From the NCBI GenBank assembly GCA_947167515.1, contig CAMVIM010000004.1, forward strand, positions 62,001 through 126,000: a DNA stretch of 64,000 bases, in the 5' to 3' direction. Within the stretch, counting starts at the first letter, position 1, and each line of letters begins with the position of its first letter. This DNA is from an uncultured Prevotellaceae bacterium. Its GTDB lineage: Bacteria; Bacteroidota; Bacteroidia; Bacteroidales; Bacteroidaceae. A program made the translations under genes and the position numbers. The notes beneath the pieces are model-generated. The model was not told the origin of the DNA and searched no databases. It saw only the letters and a program-made list of their open reading frames with translations. Positions 18,867-27,810 of this stretch are shown here, piece after piece.

Positions 18867-19562
18867 ATGAAAAACTTAGTTTTCCTCACCGGTGCAGGCA
18901 TGTCGGCAGAAAGCGGCATCAGCACCTTCCGCGACAGCGGCGGCCTCTGGGAGCAGTATCCTGTGGAGGCAGTGGCGAGCATTCAAGGCTACGAACGTGA
19001 CCCCGAACTCGTGCAGAAGTTCTACAACGAGCGCCGTCAGCAACTGAGCAGCGTTGTCCCCAACGAGGGGCACAAACTGGTGGCAAGCCTGGAGGACAAG
19101 TTCCACGTGACGGTCATCACACAGAACGTGGACGACCTGCACGAACGCGCAGGTTCTCAGCACATCATCCACCTGCACGGCGAACTGATGAAAGCCACTT
19201 CCAGCCGCAACCCCAACGACCCGAACTGCATCGTCACCCTGCCAGCCGACAACCCCGTCATCCACATGGGCGACAAGGCGAAGGACGGAAGCCAGCTCCG
19301 CCCCTTCATCGTGTGGTTTGGCGAGAGTGTGCCCATGATTGAACCTGCCATCGAAGAGGTGGAAAAAGCGGACATCCTCGTGGTCATCGGCACCTCGCTC
19401 AACGTCTATCCTGCGGCTGGGTTGCTGAACTATGCCAACGCCAACTGCAAGATTTACCTCATCGACCCCAAGCCGGTGCCTTACGACCCAAGCCTTGGCA
19501 TTCACCACATCATGAAAGGGGCCAGCGAAGGCATGAAGGAGCTGGTAAAACTCTTAATATAG
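18867..19562 (+). CDS. cobB: Sir2-family NAD-dependent protein deacylase
   Basis: A 231-residue sirtuin with GAGMSAESGISTFR, TQNVDDLHERAG, and catalytic His in HLHGELMK. Y53 and R56 in KFYNERRQQL match the Tyr/Arg pair that binds acidic acyl groups in SIRT5 and E. coli CobB, so desuccinylase/demalonylase activity is likely as well as deacetylation. The zinc-binding Cys pairs are missing; the segment after the catalytic His reads TSSRNPNDPNC, with a single Cys. Confidence 0.93.
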   Translation: MKNLVFLTGAGMSAESGISTFRDSGGLWEQYPVEAVASIQGYERDPELVQKFYNERRQQLSSVVPNEGHKLVASLEDKFHVTVITQNVDDLHERAGSQHIIHLHGELMKATSSRNPNDPNCIVTLPADNPVIHMGDKAKDGSQLRPFIVWFGESVPMIEPAIEEVEKADILVVIGTSLNVYPAAGLLNYANANCKIYLIDPKPVPYDPSLGIHHIMKGASEGMKELVKLLI

Positions 19563-19615
19563 CATAAAATCCGTTAAAATTGGGCTTAACGTTTCGTAGA
19601 TGCAAAAATTGTTCG

Positions 19616-19623
19616 TAATTTTG
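19616..19623 (+). promoter_or_regulatory. Promoter -7 box for the 19.6-kb lipoprotein gene
   Basis: TAATTTTG, 32 bp before the ATG at 19655, fits TAnnTTTG. It probably drives the lipoprotein and PorG-like genes and perhaps uppS and bamA. Confidence 0.6.
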
Positions 19624-19654
19624 CATCGTTTTGTATATTGGCTTATTACGAACA

Positions 19655-21013
19655 ATGAAGAAAACAAGCATAAAAAACCTGCTCGCAGCAGTGGCAGCAT
19701 TGATGACAACGCTGATGGCTCTGCCCTCCTGCTTGGGCAATAACAACGAAGCATCCTCAACGTCCGACTGCGCCATCGTGGCCTTTTCCGTCAGTAACAT
19801 CACTAGCTATGTGACTGAAAAAAAGTATGACAGTCACGGCAACGCCACCGACACGATTGTGGCTCGCGTGATGACGGGAAGCGACATCCACTTCAACATC
19901 GACCAAGTGAAAAACCACATCCATGTGGTTGACTCTCTTCCCAACTGGTTGAACATCACAGCCATTGTTCCTTCCTACACCAGCTATGGCAACGTGTATG
20001 TGGAGGATGAATCAGGAGAAGTCATCCTCAGCAGGCTCTTCTCCGGTGTTGACTCCATCGACTTCAGCAAGACGGTTCACCTGCGCTGCGTTTCGACCGA
20101 TGGTCTGTCGGAAAGACACTACACGGTCGATATCTTCAAGCACAAGGAGCACACGGACACCCTCGAATGGAAAGAAACCACAAGCAACCTCGCCATCAAC
20201 GGTGAAAGCAAATCATTCTTTACTGATGACAAGGTGTTTGTCTTCGCCCAAAATGCTGAAGGTGAAGACATTGTGACAGTGGCAGAAGGCAACGACTGCG
20301 CCACTTGGAGCGCCCCCGTCACCATCCCAGTGAAGAGCGGCTCCATCGTTCTCTTCAAAGATCAATTCTATGGGCTTACCCCCGACGGCGAAATTTACTC
20401 CGCCACCCCCGAAGAGCAGGCTTCCTCATGGGACAAGGACAGCGACGAGAAGGTGGAAAGCCTGCTCGCTGCCGACGACTTCTACCTCTATGCCTACGAC
20501 GGTCATGCCATCATCGGCACAACCGACCTCGTGCAGTGGGAACAGCAGGGCATGACCGACCTCAAACTCCTGCCCGAAACGTGCATCGCCTCGACCTCCT
20601 ACAGCTCAAAGACAAATGAAGACATCCAGACAGCCGTGATGGTCGGCATCTCAAGCCAAAACAGCGAGCACGGAGTGAGTTGGTACAAAGTGTCCTCGCT
20701 CGAAGAGGCCACCAACCAGGATTGGGCTTACATACAAGTGACAAACGACAACCCCTTCGGAATGCCGCACTTCGACCACCTCAGCATCACCTACTACGAC
20801 GGCTCCATCTTTGCCATCGGCGCAGAGGAAGGCGTATATAAGTACCTGTACCGCTCCGACGACAACGGCATCAGCTGGCATCCGCTGACAGCCAAGTACC
20901 CTTTACCCGAAGGACTTGACGCCGAAAACGGAGCCGCAAGCATCGTGGCAACGGAGAAGGACATCTGGATTATTCAGGAAAACGGCAAGGTATGGAAAGG
21001 CTCTATACAGTAA
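19655..21013 (+). CDS. Secreted lipoprotein (DUF6242-like), beta-propeller type
   Basis: A 452-residue protein starting at the ATG at 19655, with a lipoprotein signal (MALPSC, lipidated Cys ~23). An N-terminal Ig-like part and a C-terminal half with YRSDDNGISWHPL-like blades of an exo-alpha-sialidase/BNR type follow. The DUF6242 assignment is from memory and tentative. It overlaps the next gene by 22 bp. Confidence 0.8.
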   Translation: MKKTSIKNLLAAVAALMTTLMALPSCLGNNNEASSTSDCAIVAFSVSNITSYVTEKKYDSHGNATDTIVARVMTGSDIHFNIDQVKNHIHVVDSLPNWLNITAIVPSYTSYGNVYVEDESGEVILSRLFSGVDSIDFSKTVHLRCVSTDGLSERHYTVDIFKHKEHTDTLEWKETTSNLAINGESKSFFTDDKVFVFAQNAEGEDIVTVAEGNDCATWSAPVTIPVKSGSIVLFKDQFYGLTPDGEIYSATPEEQASSWDKDSDEKVESLLAADDFYLYAYDGHAIIGTTDLVQWEQQGMTDLKLLPETCIASTSYSSKTNEDIQTAVMVGISSQNSEHGVSWYKVSSLEEATNQDWAYIQVTNDNPFGMPHFDHLSITYYDGSIFAIGAEEGVYKYLYRSDDNGISWHPLTAKYPLPEGLDAENGAASIVATEKDIWIIQENGKVWKGSIQ

Positions 21014-21672
21014 TCTTCTCCATCCTGCTGCCCCTGTTTGGCATCGGATGCCTGCGCACCCACGCACAAGAGCTGGAATATGCTTTGGAGCTGGGTGCGA
21101 TGGGCGGTCTTGGCTTCTACATGGGCGATGCCAACCTGAACGGCTTCTACAAGCATACCACAATGGGAGGCGGATTGATGGGAAGATATAACCTCAACCC
21201 TCGCATGGCACTGAAGTTCGATGTGGCATACGGCAACATCAAGGGAGATGCCTCGAAGGAAAAGAACAAGTTCCCCGACACCGAGGGAAGGGAATGGAAG
21301 TTCAGCAAATCGCTGATCGACATTGGTTGCCAATACGAGATGAACTTCTGGGGCTACGGAACAGGAACGGGTTTCAAGGGAAGCAAGCGACTGGCACCAT
21401 ACATTCAGGCAGGACTCGGATTCACCGTCTGCAATAAGACGCTGACCATGAACATCCCCGTGGGCTTTGGCGTGAAATACAAGGTAGCTCCACGCGTGAA
21501 TGTAGGACTGGATTGGACCATGCGATTCTCCATGAGCGACAAGCTCGACGGCATCGAAGACCCCTACCGCATTAAAAGCGGATTCCTCAAGAACAAGGAC
21601 AGCTACTCGTGGACAATGGTCTATCTCTCTTACGACCTCTGTCCCAAATACCGCAAGTGCAACAACGACTAA
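20992..21672 (+). CDS. PorG-like outer-membrane beta-barrel protein (DUF6089-like)
   Basis: A 226-residue protein with a signal peptide (to ~26, THAQ). Alternating strands typical of an 8-stranded barrel follow ([17 protein letters not shown] near the start, [28 protein letters not shown]). Relatives include PorG of the type IX secretion machinery. Overlaps the lipoprotein gene's end, so it is translated from the same message. Confidence 0.83.
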   Translation: MERLYTVIFSILLPLFGIGCLRTHAQELEYALELGAMGGLGFYMGDANLNGFYKHTTMGGGLMGRYNLNPRMALKFDVAYGNIKGDASKEKNKFPDTEGREWKFSKSLIDIGCQYEMNFWGYGTGTGFKGSKRLAPYIQAGLGFTVCNKTLTMNIPVGFGVKYKVAPRVNVGLDWTMRFSMSDKLDGIEDPYRIKSGFLKNKDSYSWTMVYLSYDLCPKYRKCNND

Positions 21673-21685
21673 CAACGATAAGACA

Positions 21686-22426
21686 ATGTATAAGGAACAA
21701 GTAGATATGACACGCATACCACGCCACATCGCCATCATCATGGACGGCAATGGACGTTGGGCTCAGGAACGAGGCAAAGAACGCACATACGGCCACCAGG
21801 AAGGAGTGGGTCGGGTGAAGGAGGTGATGACTGCGGCCGTGAATCTCGGCGTGGAATATCTGACCCTCTATACTTTCTCCACCGAGAACTGGAACCGCCC
21901 CGAAGCGGAGGTGGCTGCACTGATGGCGCTGCTGCTCAAGCATTTGGAGGAGGAACTCTTCATCAAGAAGAACGCACGTTTCCGCGTGATTGGCGACATG
22001 GAACGCCTGCCCCAAGCGGTGCAGGACGTGTGTCACTACATGGAAGAGCGGACGAAGAACAACACCAGCACTTGCATGGTGCTGGCTCTGAGCTACTCGT
22101 CTAAATGGGAAATCACCAATGCCGTGAAGCGTATCGCCCAAAAGGTGAAGGAGGGCGAGATGAATCCAGATGACATCACGGAAAAGACCATCGACGAGCA
22201 TCTTTCCACAAACTTCATGCCCGACCCCGAACTGATGATTCGCACGGGCGGTGAAGAGCGTTTGAGCAACTACCTGTTGTGGCAATGCGCTTACTCCGAA
22301 TTTTACTTCACCTCCACCTACTGGCCCGACTTCGGCGAAGAGGAACTCTGCAAAGCCATCGTGAACTATCAAGGACGTCAACGCCGATTTGGCAAGACGG
22401 GGGAACAAGTGACGGAACAGCAATAA
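21686..22426 (+). CDS. uppS: Isoprenyl transferase (undecaprenyl diphosphate synthase)
   Basis: A 246-residue cis-prenyltransferase with catalytic Asp20 in [10 protein letters not shown], then [13 protein letters not shown] and [18 protein letters not shown]. It makes the C55 lipid carrier for peptidoglycan and surface glycans. It lies 13 bp after the PorG-like gene and 41 bp before bamA, as in other Bacteroidales. Confidence 0.96.
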   Translation: MYKEQVDMTRIPRHIAIIMDGNGRWAQERGKERTYGHQEGVGRVKEVMTAAVNLGVEYLTLYTFSTENWNRPEAEVAALMALLLKHLEEELFIKKNARFRVIGDMERLPQAVQDVCHYMEERTKNNTSTCMVLALSYSSKWEITNAVKRIAQKVKEGEMNPDDITEKTIDEHLSTNFMPDPELMIRTGGEERLSNYLLWQCAYSEFYFTSTYWPDFGEEELCKAIVNYQGRQRRFGKTGEQVTEQQ

Positions 22427-22467
22427 CACCCCCAAACTAAAAAGATAAAGACATATATTTATATATA

Positions 22468-25095
22468 ATGAGGATTCTAAAATTCATCATACTCACTTCC
22501 GCCCTTCTGCTGACTTCGCTATCATCGATGAAAGCGCAGGTGCAGACAAAGCCTACCGTTGTGTATGGCAAAAGCCAGAAGTACGAGATTGGCGGAATCA
22601 ATGTTGAAGGCGTGAAGAACTACGAGGACTATGTCCTCATCGGCCTCTCGGGACTCACTGTGGGCGAACGGATATCGCTTCCTGGCGACGAAATCACAGA
22701 GGCCATCAAACGCTATTGGAAGCACGGGCTTTTCTCAAACGTGAGCATAGAGGCCGACAGCATCGTGGACGAGAAGGTGTATCTGACCATCCACCTCGCC
22801 ATGCGTCCCCGTGTGTCACAACTGAACATCAACGGCGTGAAGAAGTCGGAACACGACGACCTGCAAGAGAAAATCGGCTTGGTGAAAGGCAATCAGCTGA
22901 CACCCAACATGGTCGATAAGGCGAAAATCGTCATCAAGAAGTATTTCGACGAGAAAGGTTTCAAGAACGCAGAGGTGGAAATCGTCCAGCGTGATGACCC
23001 TGCACAAAACGACCAACTGATTGTCGATGTAAACATTGACAAGAAGGAAAAGGTGAAAGTCAACAAAATCTTCATTACAGGCAACAAGAACATCTCTACC
23101 AAGAAGTTCCACGGTAACTTCTTCTCAGGAGGTCTGCTGAAAAAGACAAACGAGAAGGGCTTCAAGAGCCTCTTCAAGGCCAAGAAGTTTATCGAAGAAA
23201 AATACGAAGAAGACAAGGAGCGGGTGATTGAAAAGTACAACGAACTCGGCTACCGCGATGCTTACATCTATGCCGACAGTGTGGTGGACATCGGCAACAA
23301 CCTCGTCAACGTCTATCTCCACATCGACGAAGGTATCAAGTACTATGTGCGCGACATCCGCTGGGTGGGTAACACCATCTACAACACCGAAGTGCTGGAC
23401 AGAACCTTGCAGATGAAACGAGGAGATGTCTATAACAAAACCCACATCGAAAAGCGGCTCCACTCAGATGATATGGCTGTGAGCAACCTCTACTTCAACG
23501 AGGGTTACGTGTTCAATCAGGTGAACGAAGTGGAAGCCGATGTGGACGGTGACTCCATCGACCTCGAAATCCGCATTTATGAAGGTATTCAGGCTGCCAT
23601 CAACAAGATTAAGATTTACGGCAACACCCGTGTGTATGAAGAGGTGATTCGCCGCGAACTTCTGCTCAAGCCTGGCGACTTGTTCAACATGGATGCCTAT
23701 AAGATGACTTATCAGGAGATTGCTCAAATGGGACACTTCGACCCTGAGCAAATCGACTTCAAGCCCGTGCCCGACCGAGTGAACGGCACCGTGGACCTGA
23801 ATCTCGGCCTCGTGCCGAAAGCCAGCGACCAAATTGAGTTTTCGCTGGGTTGGGGACAGACAGGTATCATCGGAAAGGTCGGTCTAAAGTTCACGAACTT
23901 CTCCATACGCAACCTCTTCGGCAAGAACCGCAACCATCGCGGCATCATTCCGCAAGGCGATGCACAGGAACTGGAACTGAGCGCGTCCACCAACGGTACC
24001 TACTACCAGTCATACAGCATCTCATTCGTCGATCCCTGGTTTGGTCGCAAACGTCCCAACCAGTTCTCCGTCAGCGCCTTCTTCTCGCGCCAAACCGACG
24101 TGAGCAGCCACTACTACAACAGCAGCTACTACAACAACTACTACTCCATGCTCTATGGTGTGGGCAACTACAACAGCAGTTACTACAACAACTACTCCAG
24201 CTACTACGACCCTGATAAGTACATTGAATTGGTGGGTGTGAGCATCGGCTTCGGAAAACGTCTGACATGGCCCGACAATAACTTCCGCTTCACGGCATCA
24301 TTGGGTTATACTCGTTACATGATGAAGGACTGGGAATACTTCATCATCCAGACAGGTAACTGTAACAACATCAACGTGACGCTCAACCTGTCACGCACCT
24401 CCATCAGTAACCCGATGTTCCCACGCAGCGGTTCACAAATCAACGCATCCGTAGCGTTCACGCCACCCTACTCGCTCTTCGACGGTGTCGATTATGCTTC
24501 AATGGCAACCGACTACCAGAATGCCAACTACCAGCGAGATATGAGTCGCAAGTACAGGTGGATTGAATATCACAAATGGAAGTTCAACTCTCGTTTCTAC
24601 ACGCCTCTCACCAATGGCAGCAAGTGCTTTGTGCTGATGACCCGCTTCGACTTCGGTCTGCTGGGCAGCTATAGCAAGTACAAGAAGTCGCCGTTCGAGA
24701 CCTTCTACGTAGGTGGTGACGGCATGTCGGGCTACTCTTCCACCTACTACTCCGAGACCATCGGTCTGCGCGGTTACGACAACGGTGCCCTCACACAGGG
24801 CTACAACTACGGCTACGCCTACGACCGCATGACCCTCGAACTCCGCTACCCACTCATGCTCAACGGCTCAACGAACATCTACGCCCTCGCCTTTGCCGAA
24901 GCAGGTAATGCTTGGACAGAAATCCGCAAGTTCAATCCCTTCGACATGAAGCGTTCGGCAGGTGTCGGTGTACGCCTCTTCCTCCCAATGGTCGGCCTGA
25001 TGGGTATTGACTGGGCCTATGGTTTCGACAACATCAACGGCTCGAAGAACTACAGCGGAAGCCAATTCCACTTTATCCTCGGACAAGAGTTCTAA
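22468..25095 (+). CDS. bamA: Outer-membrane assembly factor BamA
   Basis: An 875-residue Omp85 protein with a signal peptide (to ~23), POTRA repeats through ~residue 430, then a barrel ending in FHFILGQEF, with a C-terminal Phe. It inserts beta-barrels into the outer membrane. Residues ~546-582 hold an unusual Tyr/Asn/Ser-rich loop (SHYYNSSYYNNYYSM), probably extracellular. The skp genes follow, as expected for a shared pathway. Confidence 0.95.
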   Translation: MRILKFIILTSALLLTSLSSMKAQVQTKPTVVYGKSQKYEIGGINVEGVKNYEDYVLIGLSGLTVGERISLPGDEITEAIKRYWKHGLFSNVSIEADSIVDEKVYLTIHLAMRPRVSQLNINGVKKSEHDDLQEKIGLVKGNQLTPNMVDKAKIVIKKYFDEKGFKNAEVEIVQRDDPAQNDQLIVDVNIDKKEKVKVNKIFITGNKNISTKKFHGNFFSGGLLKKTNEKGFKSLFKAKKFIEEKYEEDKERVIEKYNELGYRDAYIYADSVVDIGNNLVNVYLHIDEGIKYYVRDIRWVGNTIYNTEVLDRTLQMKRGDVYNKTHIEKRLHSDDMAVSNLYFNEGYVFNQVNEVEADVDGDSIDLEIRIYEGIQAAINKIKIYGNTRVYEEVIRRELLLKPGDLFNMDAYKMTYQEIAQMGHFDPEQIDFKPVPDRVNGTVDLNLGLVPKASDQIEFSLGWGQTGIIGKVGLKFTNFSIRNLFGKNRNHRGIIPQGDAQELELSASTNGTYYQSYSISFVDPWFGRKRPNQFSVSAFFSRQTDVSSHYYNSSYYNNYYSMLYGVGNYNSSYYNNYSSYYDPDKYIELVGVSIGFGKRLTWPDNNFRFTASLGYTRYMMKDWEYFIIQTGNCNNINVTLNLSRTSISNPMFPRSGSQINASVAFTPPYSLFDGVDYASMATDYQNANYQRDMSRKYRWIEYHKWKFNSRFYTPLTNGSKCFVLMTRFDFGLLGSYSKYKKSPFETFYVGGDGMSGYSSTYYSETIGLRGYDNGALTQGYNYGYAYDRMTLELRYPLMLNGSTNIYALAFAEAGNAWTEIRKFNPFDMKRSAGVGVRLFLPMVGLMGIDWAYGFDNINGSKNYSGSQFHFILGQEF

Positions 25096-25125
25096 CCAGC
25101 CCACGAGCTGGGCGAATCTGACTCC
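25096..25125. repeat. Repeat family H, copy 1
   Basis: CCAGCCCACGAGCTGGGCGA with an inner GCCCA/TGGGC dyad, directly after the bamA stop. Related copies are at 25740-25777 (after skp) and inside argS at 58936-58959. It is followed by AACCCCATC-type short repeats to ~25205. Confidence 0.8.
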
Positions 25126-25223
25126 ATCGAGCTAACGGTTCCCCCATAACCCCATCCAACCCATTAACCCCATCACTCCCCATAAACCCCATCCAACCCA
25201 TAAAACATTACAACCTCAACAAT

Positions 25224-25736
25224 ATGAAGAAACTCATTTTGACTTTAACCGTGCTTGTGGTTTCCATCGCCGCCAATGCACAGAAGTTCGCCCTTGTCGA
25301 TATGGAGTACATCCTCAAGAATGTACCCGCCTACGAACGTGCCAACGAGCAGCTCAACCAAGTGTCCAAGAAGTGGGAAGGCGAGGTGGAAGCATTGCTC
25401 AACGAGGCTGAAACACTCTACAAGAAGTATCAGTCGGAGTCGGTCTTCCTCTCCGATGCCCAGAAAACCAAGGCTGAAGAAGCCATCATGGCCAAGGAGA
25501 AAGAAGCCAGCGACCTGAAGAAGAAATACTTCGGCAGCGAAGGGGAACTCTACAAGAAGCGTCAGAGCCTGCTCGCCCCCATCCAGGACGAAATCTACAA
25601 CGCCGTCAAGGACATCTGCGACCAAAAGGGCTACCAGCTGGTACTTGACCGCGCCTCTGGCGGCAGCATCATCTACGCCTCCCCCAAAATCGACATCAGC
25701 GAAGAGGTGCTCACCAAACTGGGCTACGCCTACTAA
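25224..25736 (+). CDS. OmpH/Skp periplasmic chaperone 1
   Basis: A 170-residue protein with a signal peptide (MKKLILTLTVLVVSIAANAQ), the family start KFALVDMEYILKNVPAYE, a long charged coiled coil (~40-125), and a C-terminal VLDRASGGSIIYASPKID. Skp-like trimers carry unfolded outer-membrane proteins to BamA. It is the first of three consecutive paralogues. Confidence 0.92.
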   Translation: MKKLILTLTVLVVSIAANAQKFALVDMEYILKNVPAYERANEQLNQVSKKWEGEVEALLNEAETLYKKYQSESVFLSDAQKTKAEEAIMAKEKEASDLKKKYFGSEGELYKKRQSLLAPIQDEIYNAVKDICDQKGYQLVLDRASGGSIIYASPKIDISEEVLTKLGYAY

Positions 25737-25739
25737 CCA

Positions 25740-25777
25740 CCAGCCCACCACCCCATGCGCTGGGCGATTTGACTTCC
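25740..25777. repeat. Repeat family H, copy 2
   Basis: CCAGCCCACC...GCGCTGGGCGATTTGACTTCC, a longer version of 25096-25125 placed directly after the stop of the first skp gene. The shared tail AGCTAA(A/C)GGTT also follows both copies. Confidence 0.78.
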
Positions 25778-25888
25778 CCAAGCTAAAGGTTCTCCCTCCA
25801 GCTGGTTCCCCACCCCTCCCATCACTCCCATTAACCCCATCCAACCCCTAAAAAACAAAAACTTAAAACTCAAATAAACTCAAAAAAA

Positions 25889-26380
25889 ATGAAAAAGATT
25901 ATTTTCGCGATTCTCTTGGCTTTGCCAATGACTATGTTCGCACAAAAGATTGGACACGTAAACATCGACGCAATTGCTCAGGGAATGCCTGAATTTGCAT
26001 CACTTCAGACTGAACTCCAGAACTTGCAAAAACAGTTCCAAGAGGAGATGCAGCGCAAGCAGACCGAGTTCCAGACCAAAGCTGAGACTTACGACAAGGA
26101 GAAGGACGGACTTTCAGATGCTCTCCGCACTTACCGTGAGAAAGAACTGCAGACAGCCTACGAAGAACTCCAGAAGTTCGGTCAGACCAGCGAGCAGGAA
26201 CTGCAGCGTCTGTCAAGCACCAAGCAGAACGAAATCATGGACAAGATTCTTAAGGCCATTGAAGAAGTGGGTGCAGCTGGCTCTTACACCTACATCCTGC
26301 CTGTGAGCGGCATTGCCTACACGGGAGCCGGTGCCAACGACATCACCGACCAAGTGAAGGCCAAGGTGGGCTCAAAGTAA
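25889..26380 (+). CDS. OmpH/Skp periplasmic chaperone 2
   Basis: A 163-residue protein with a signal peptide (to ~18, MFAQ), KIGHVNIDAIAQGMPEF, a coiled coil at ~35-115, and YILPVSGIAYTGAGANDIT at the end. Closest in layout to canonical Skp. It lies 18 bp before the third copy. Confidence 0.92.
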   Translation: MKKIIFAILLALPMTMFAQKIGHVNIDAIAQGMPEFASLQTELQNLQKQFQEEMQRKQTEFQTKAETYDKEKDGLSDALRTYREKELQTAYEELQKFGQTSEQELQRLSSTKQNEIMDKILKAIEEVGAAGSYTYILPVSGIAYTGAGANDITDQVKAKVGSK

Positions 26381-26398
26381 AGAAAAACATCTGAAGGC

Positions 26399-26965
26399 AT
26401 GAAGAAAACCCTTTCTATACTGATAGCACTGTATGCTTGTGCAGGCACCCTGTCGGCACAAGATACAGTGCTTTCTGTTTCTTCCCCAGCCCCCCAGCAG
26501 GTCGTCATCCAGCCTCAACACTTTGGCTACCTCTCCTACAACGACGTGCTTCGCGCCATGCCCGAATATGCCCAGGCCATGAAGAGCCTGGAGGAACTGA
26601 AGAAGACCTACGACCAGGAGATGACACGTGCCGAGCAGGACTTCTCCAAGAAGTTTGCCGAATACATCGACGGCCAGAAGTCCTTCCCCGAAAATATCAT
26701 GCTCAAGCGTCAGAAGGAACTGCAGCAACTGATGGAACAAAGCATGCGGTTCAAGAAAGAGGCACAGGAACTGCTCACCAAGGCCGAGGCCGACCTGATG
26801 GAGCCTGTCAACGCCCGGCTGAAAGAGGCCATCGTCGCTGTGGGCAAGAAACGCAACTATGCCTATGTGCTCAACACTGATGCCAACGCCTATCCCTACA
26901 TCAGCGGTGAAGGCGAGGCAGAGAATTGCACAGACGCAGTACTCATCCAACTGGGCATCAAGTAA
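26399..26965 (+). CDS. OmpH/Skp periplasmic chaperone 3
   Basis: A 188-residue divergent paralogue: signal peptide (to ~21, LSAQ), a spacer, then FGYLSYNDVLRAMPEYAQAM, a coiled coil and AYVLNTDANAYPYISGEG. Its TAA overlaps the murI ATG (TAATG), so murI is coupled to it. The extra spacer before the conserved start is not in the other two copies. Confidence 0.9.
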   Translation: MKKTLSILIALYACAGTLSAQDTVLSVSSPAPQQVVIQPQHFGYLSYNDVLRAMPEYAQAMKSLEELKKTYDQEMTRAEQDFSKKFAEYIDGQKSFPENIMLKRQKELQQLMEQSMRFKKEAQELLTKAEADLMEPVNARLKEAIVAVGKKRNYAYVLNTDANAYPYISGEGEAENCTDAVLIQLGIK

Positions 26966-27810
26966 TGGGACACATCGGCATCTTCGACTCAGGCTATGGC
27001 GGCTTGACCATTCTTGAAGGCATACGTCACCGCATGCCCGACTACGACTACATCTACCTCGGCGACAACGCGCGTGCCCCCTACGGTACGCGCTCCTTTG
27101 ACGTGGTGTATGAGTTCACCCTCCAAGCCGTCAAGAAACTCTTCGAGATGGGCTGCCCGCTCGTCATCCTCGGTTGCAACACCGCCTCTGCCAAAGCCCT
27201 GCGCTCCATTCAGCAGAACTACCTGCCCCAACACGCCCCCGACCACCGTGTGCTCGGTGTCATCCGTCCCACCGCCGAAGTCGTCGGCACACTCTCCCAC
27301 ACCCACCACATCGGTGTGCTCGCCACCGAAGGCACCATCAAATCCCAATCCTACAACCTGGAGATAGAGAAACTCCATCCCGACTGCACCATCGTCGGAC
27401 AAGCCTGCCCCATGTGGGTGCCGCTCGTCGAAAACAACGAGTTCGACAAACCCGGTGCCGACTACTTCGTCCGCGACTCCCTCCAGAAACTCCTCTCTCA
27501 AGACCCCCTCATCGACACCATCATCCTCGGCTGTACCCACTATCCCCTCCTTCTCCCCAAAATCGAGCAGCAACTCGCGCAATTGTCAACTGTCAATTGT
27601 CAACTATCGACTATAAAACTCGTCCCCCAAGGCCAATACATCGCTGCAAGCCTTGACGACTATTTGTACCGCCATCCTGAGATGGCACAGCGGCTCACCC
27701 GTGCCGGCACCTGCCAGTACTTCACCACCGAATCCCCCACCAAGTTCCGCGAAAGCGCCAACCTCTTCCTCCACGAAGAAGTGAACGTACAACACATCAC
27801 TTTGAACTAA
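26965..27810 (+). CDS. murI: Glutamate racemase
   Basis: A 281-residue enzyme making D-Glu for peptidoglycan. It starts MGHIGIFDSGYGGLTIL (Asp8); catalytic cysteines lie in GCNTASAK and GCTHYPLL. The start at 26965 is set by overlap with the skp stop. An in-frame repeat (27582-27613) adds about ten residues (LSTVNCQLST) in the C-terminal domain. Its 3' end overlaps the converging mcrC by 14 bp, with no terminator between. Confidence 0.95.
   Translation: MGHIGIFDSGYGGLTILEGIRHRMPDYDYIYLGDNARAPYGTRSFDVVYEFTLQAVKKLFEMGCPLVILGCNTASAKALRSIQQNYLPQHAPDHRVLGVIRPTAEVVGTLSHTHHIGVLATEGTIKSQSYNLEIEKLHPDCTIVGQACPMWVPLVENNEFDKPGADYFVRDSLQKLLSQDPLIDTIILGCTHYPLLLPKIEQQLAQLSTVNCQLSTIKLVPQGQYIAASLDDYLYRHPEMAQRLTRAGTCQYFTTESPTKFRESANLFLHEEVNVQHITLN
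27582..27613. repeat. Repeat family D inside murI
   Basis: ATTGTCAACTGTCAATTGTC and the following CAACTATCGACTA form a short self-repeating TGTCAA/TTGACA-type motif. It encodes residues ~206-216 of MurI, between the LLLPKIEQQL helix and the KLVPQGQYIA strand. Such TGTCAATTGTCAA strings occur between genes in Bacteroidales genomes; here the unit is in frame. Confidence 0.7.
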
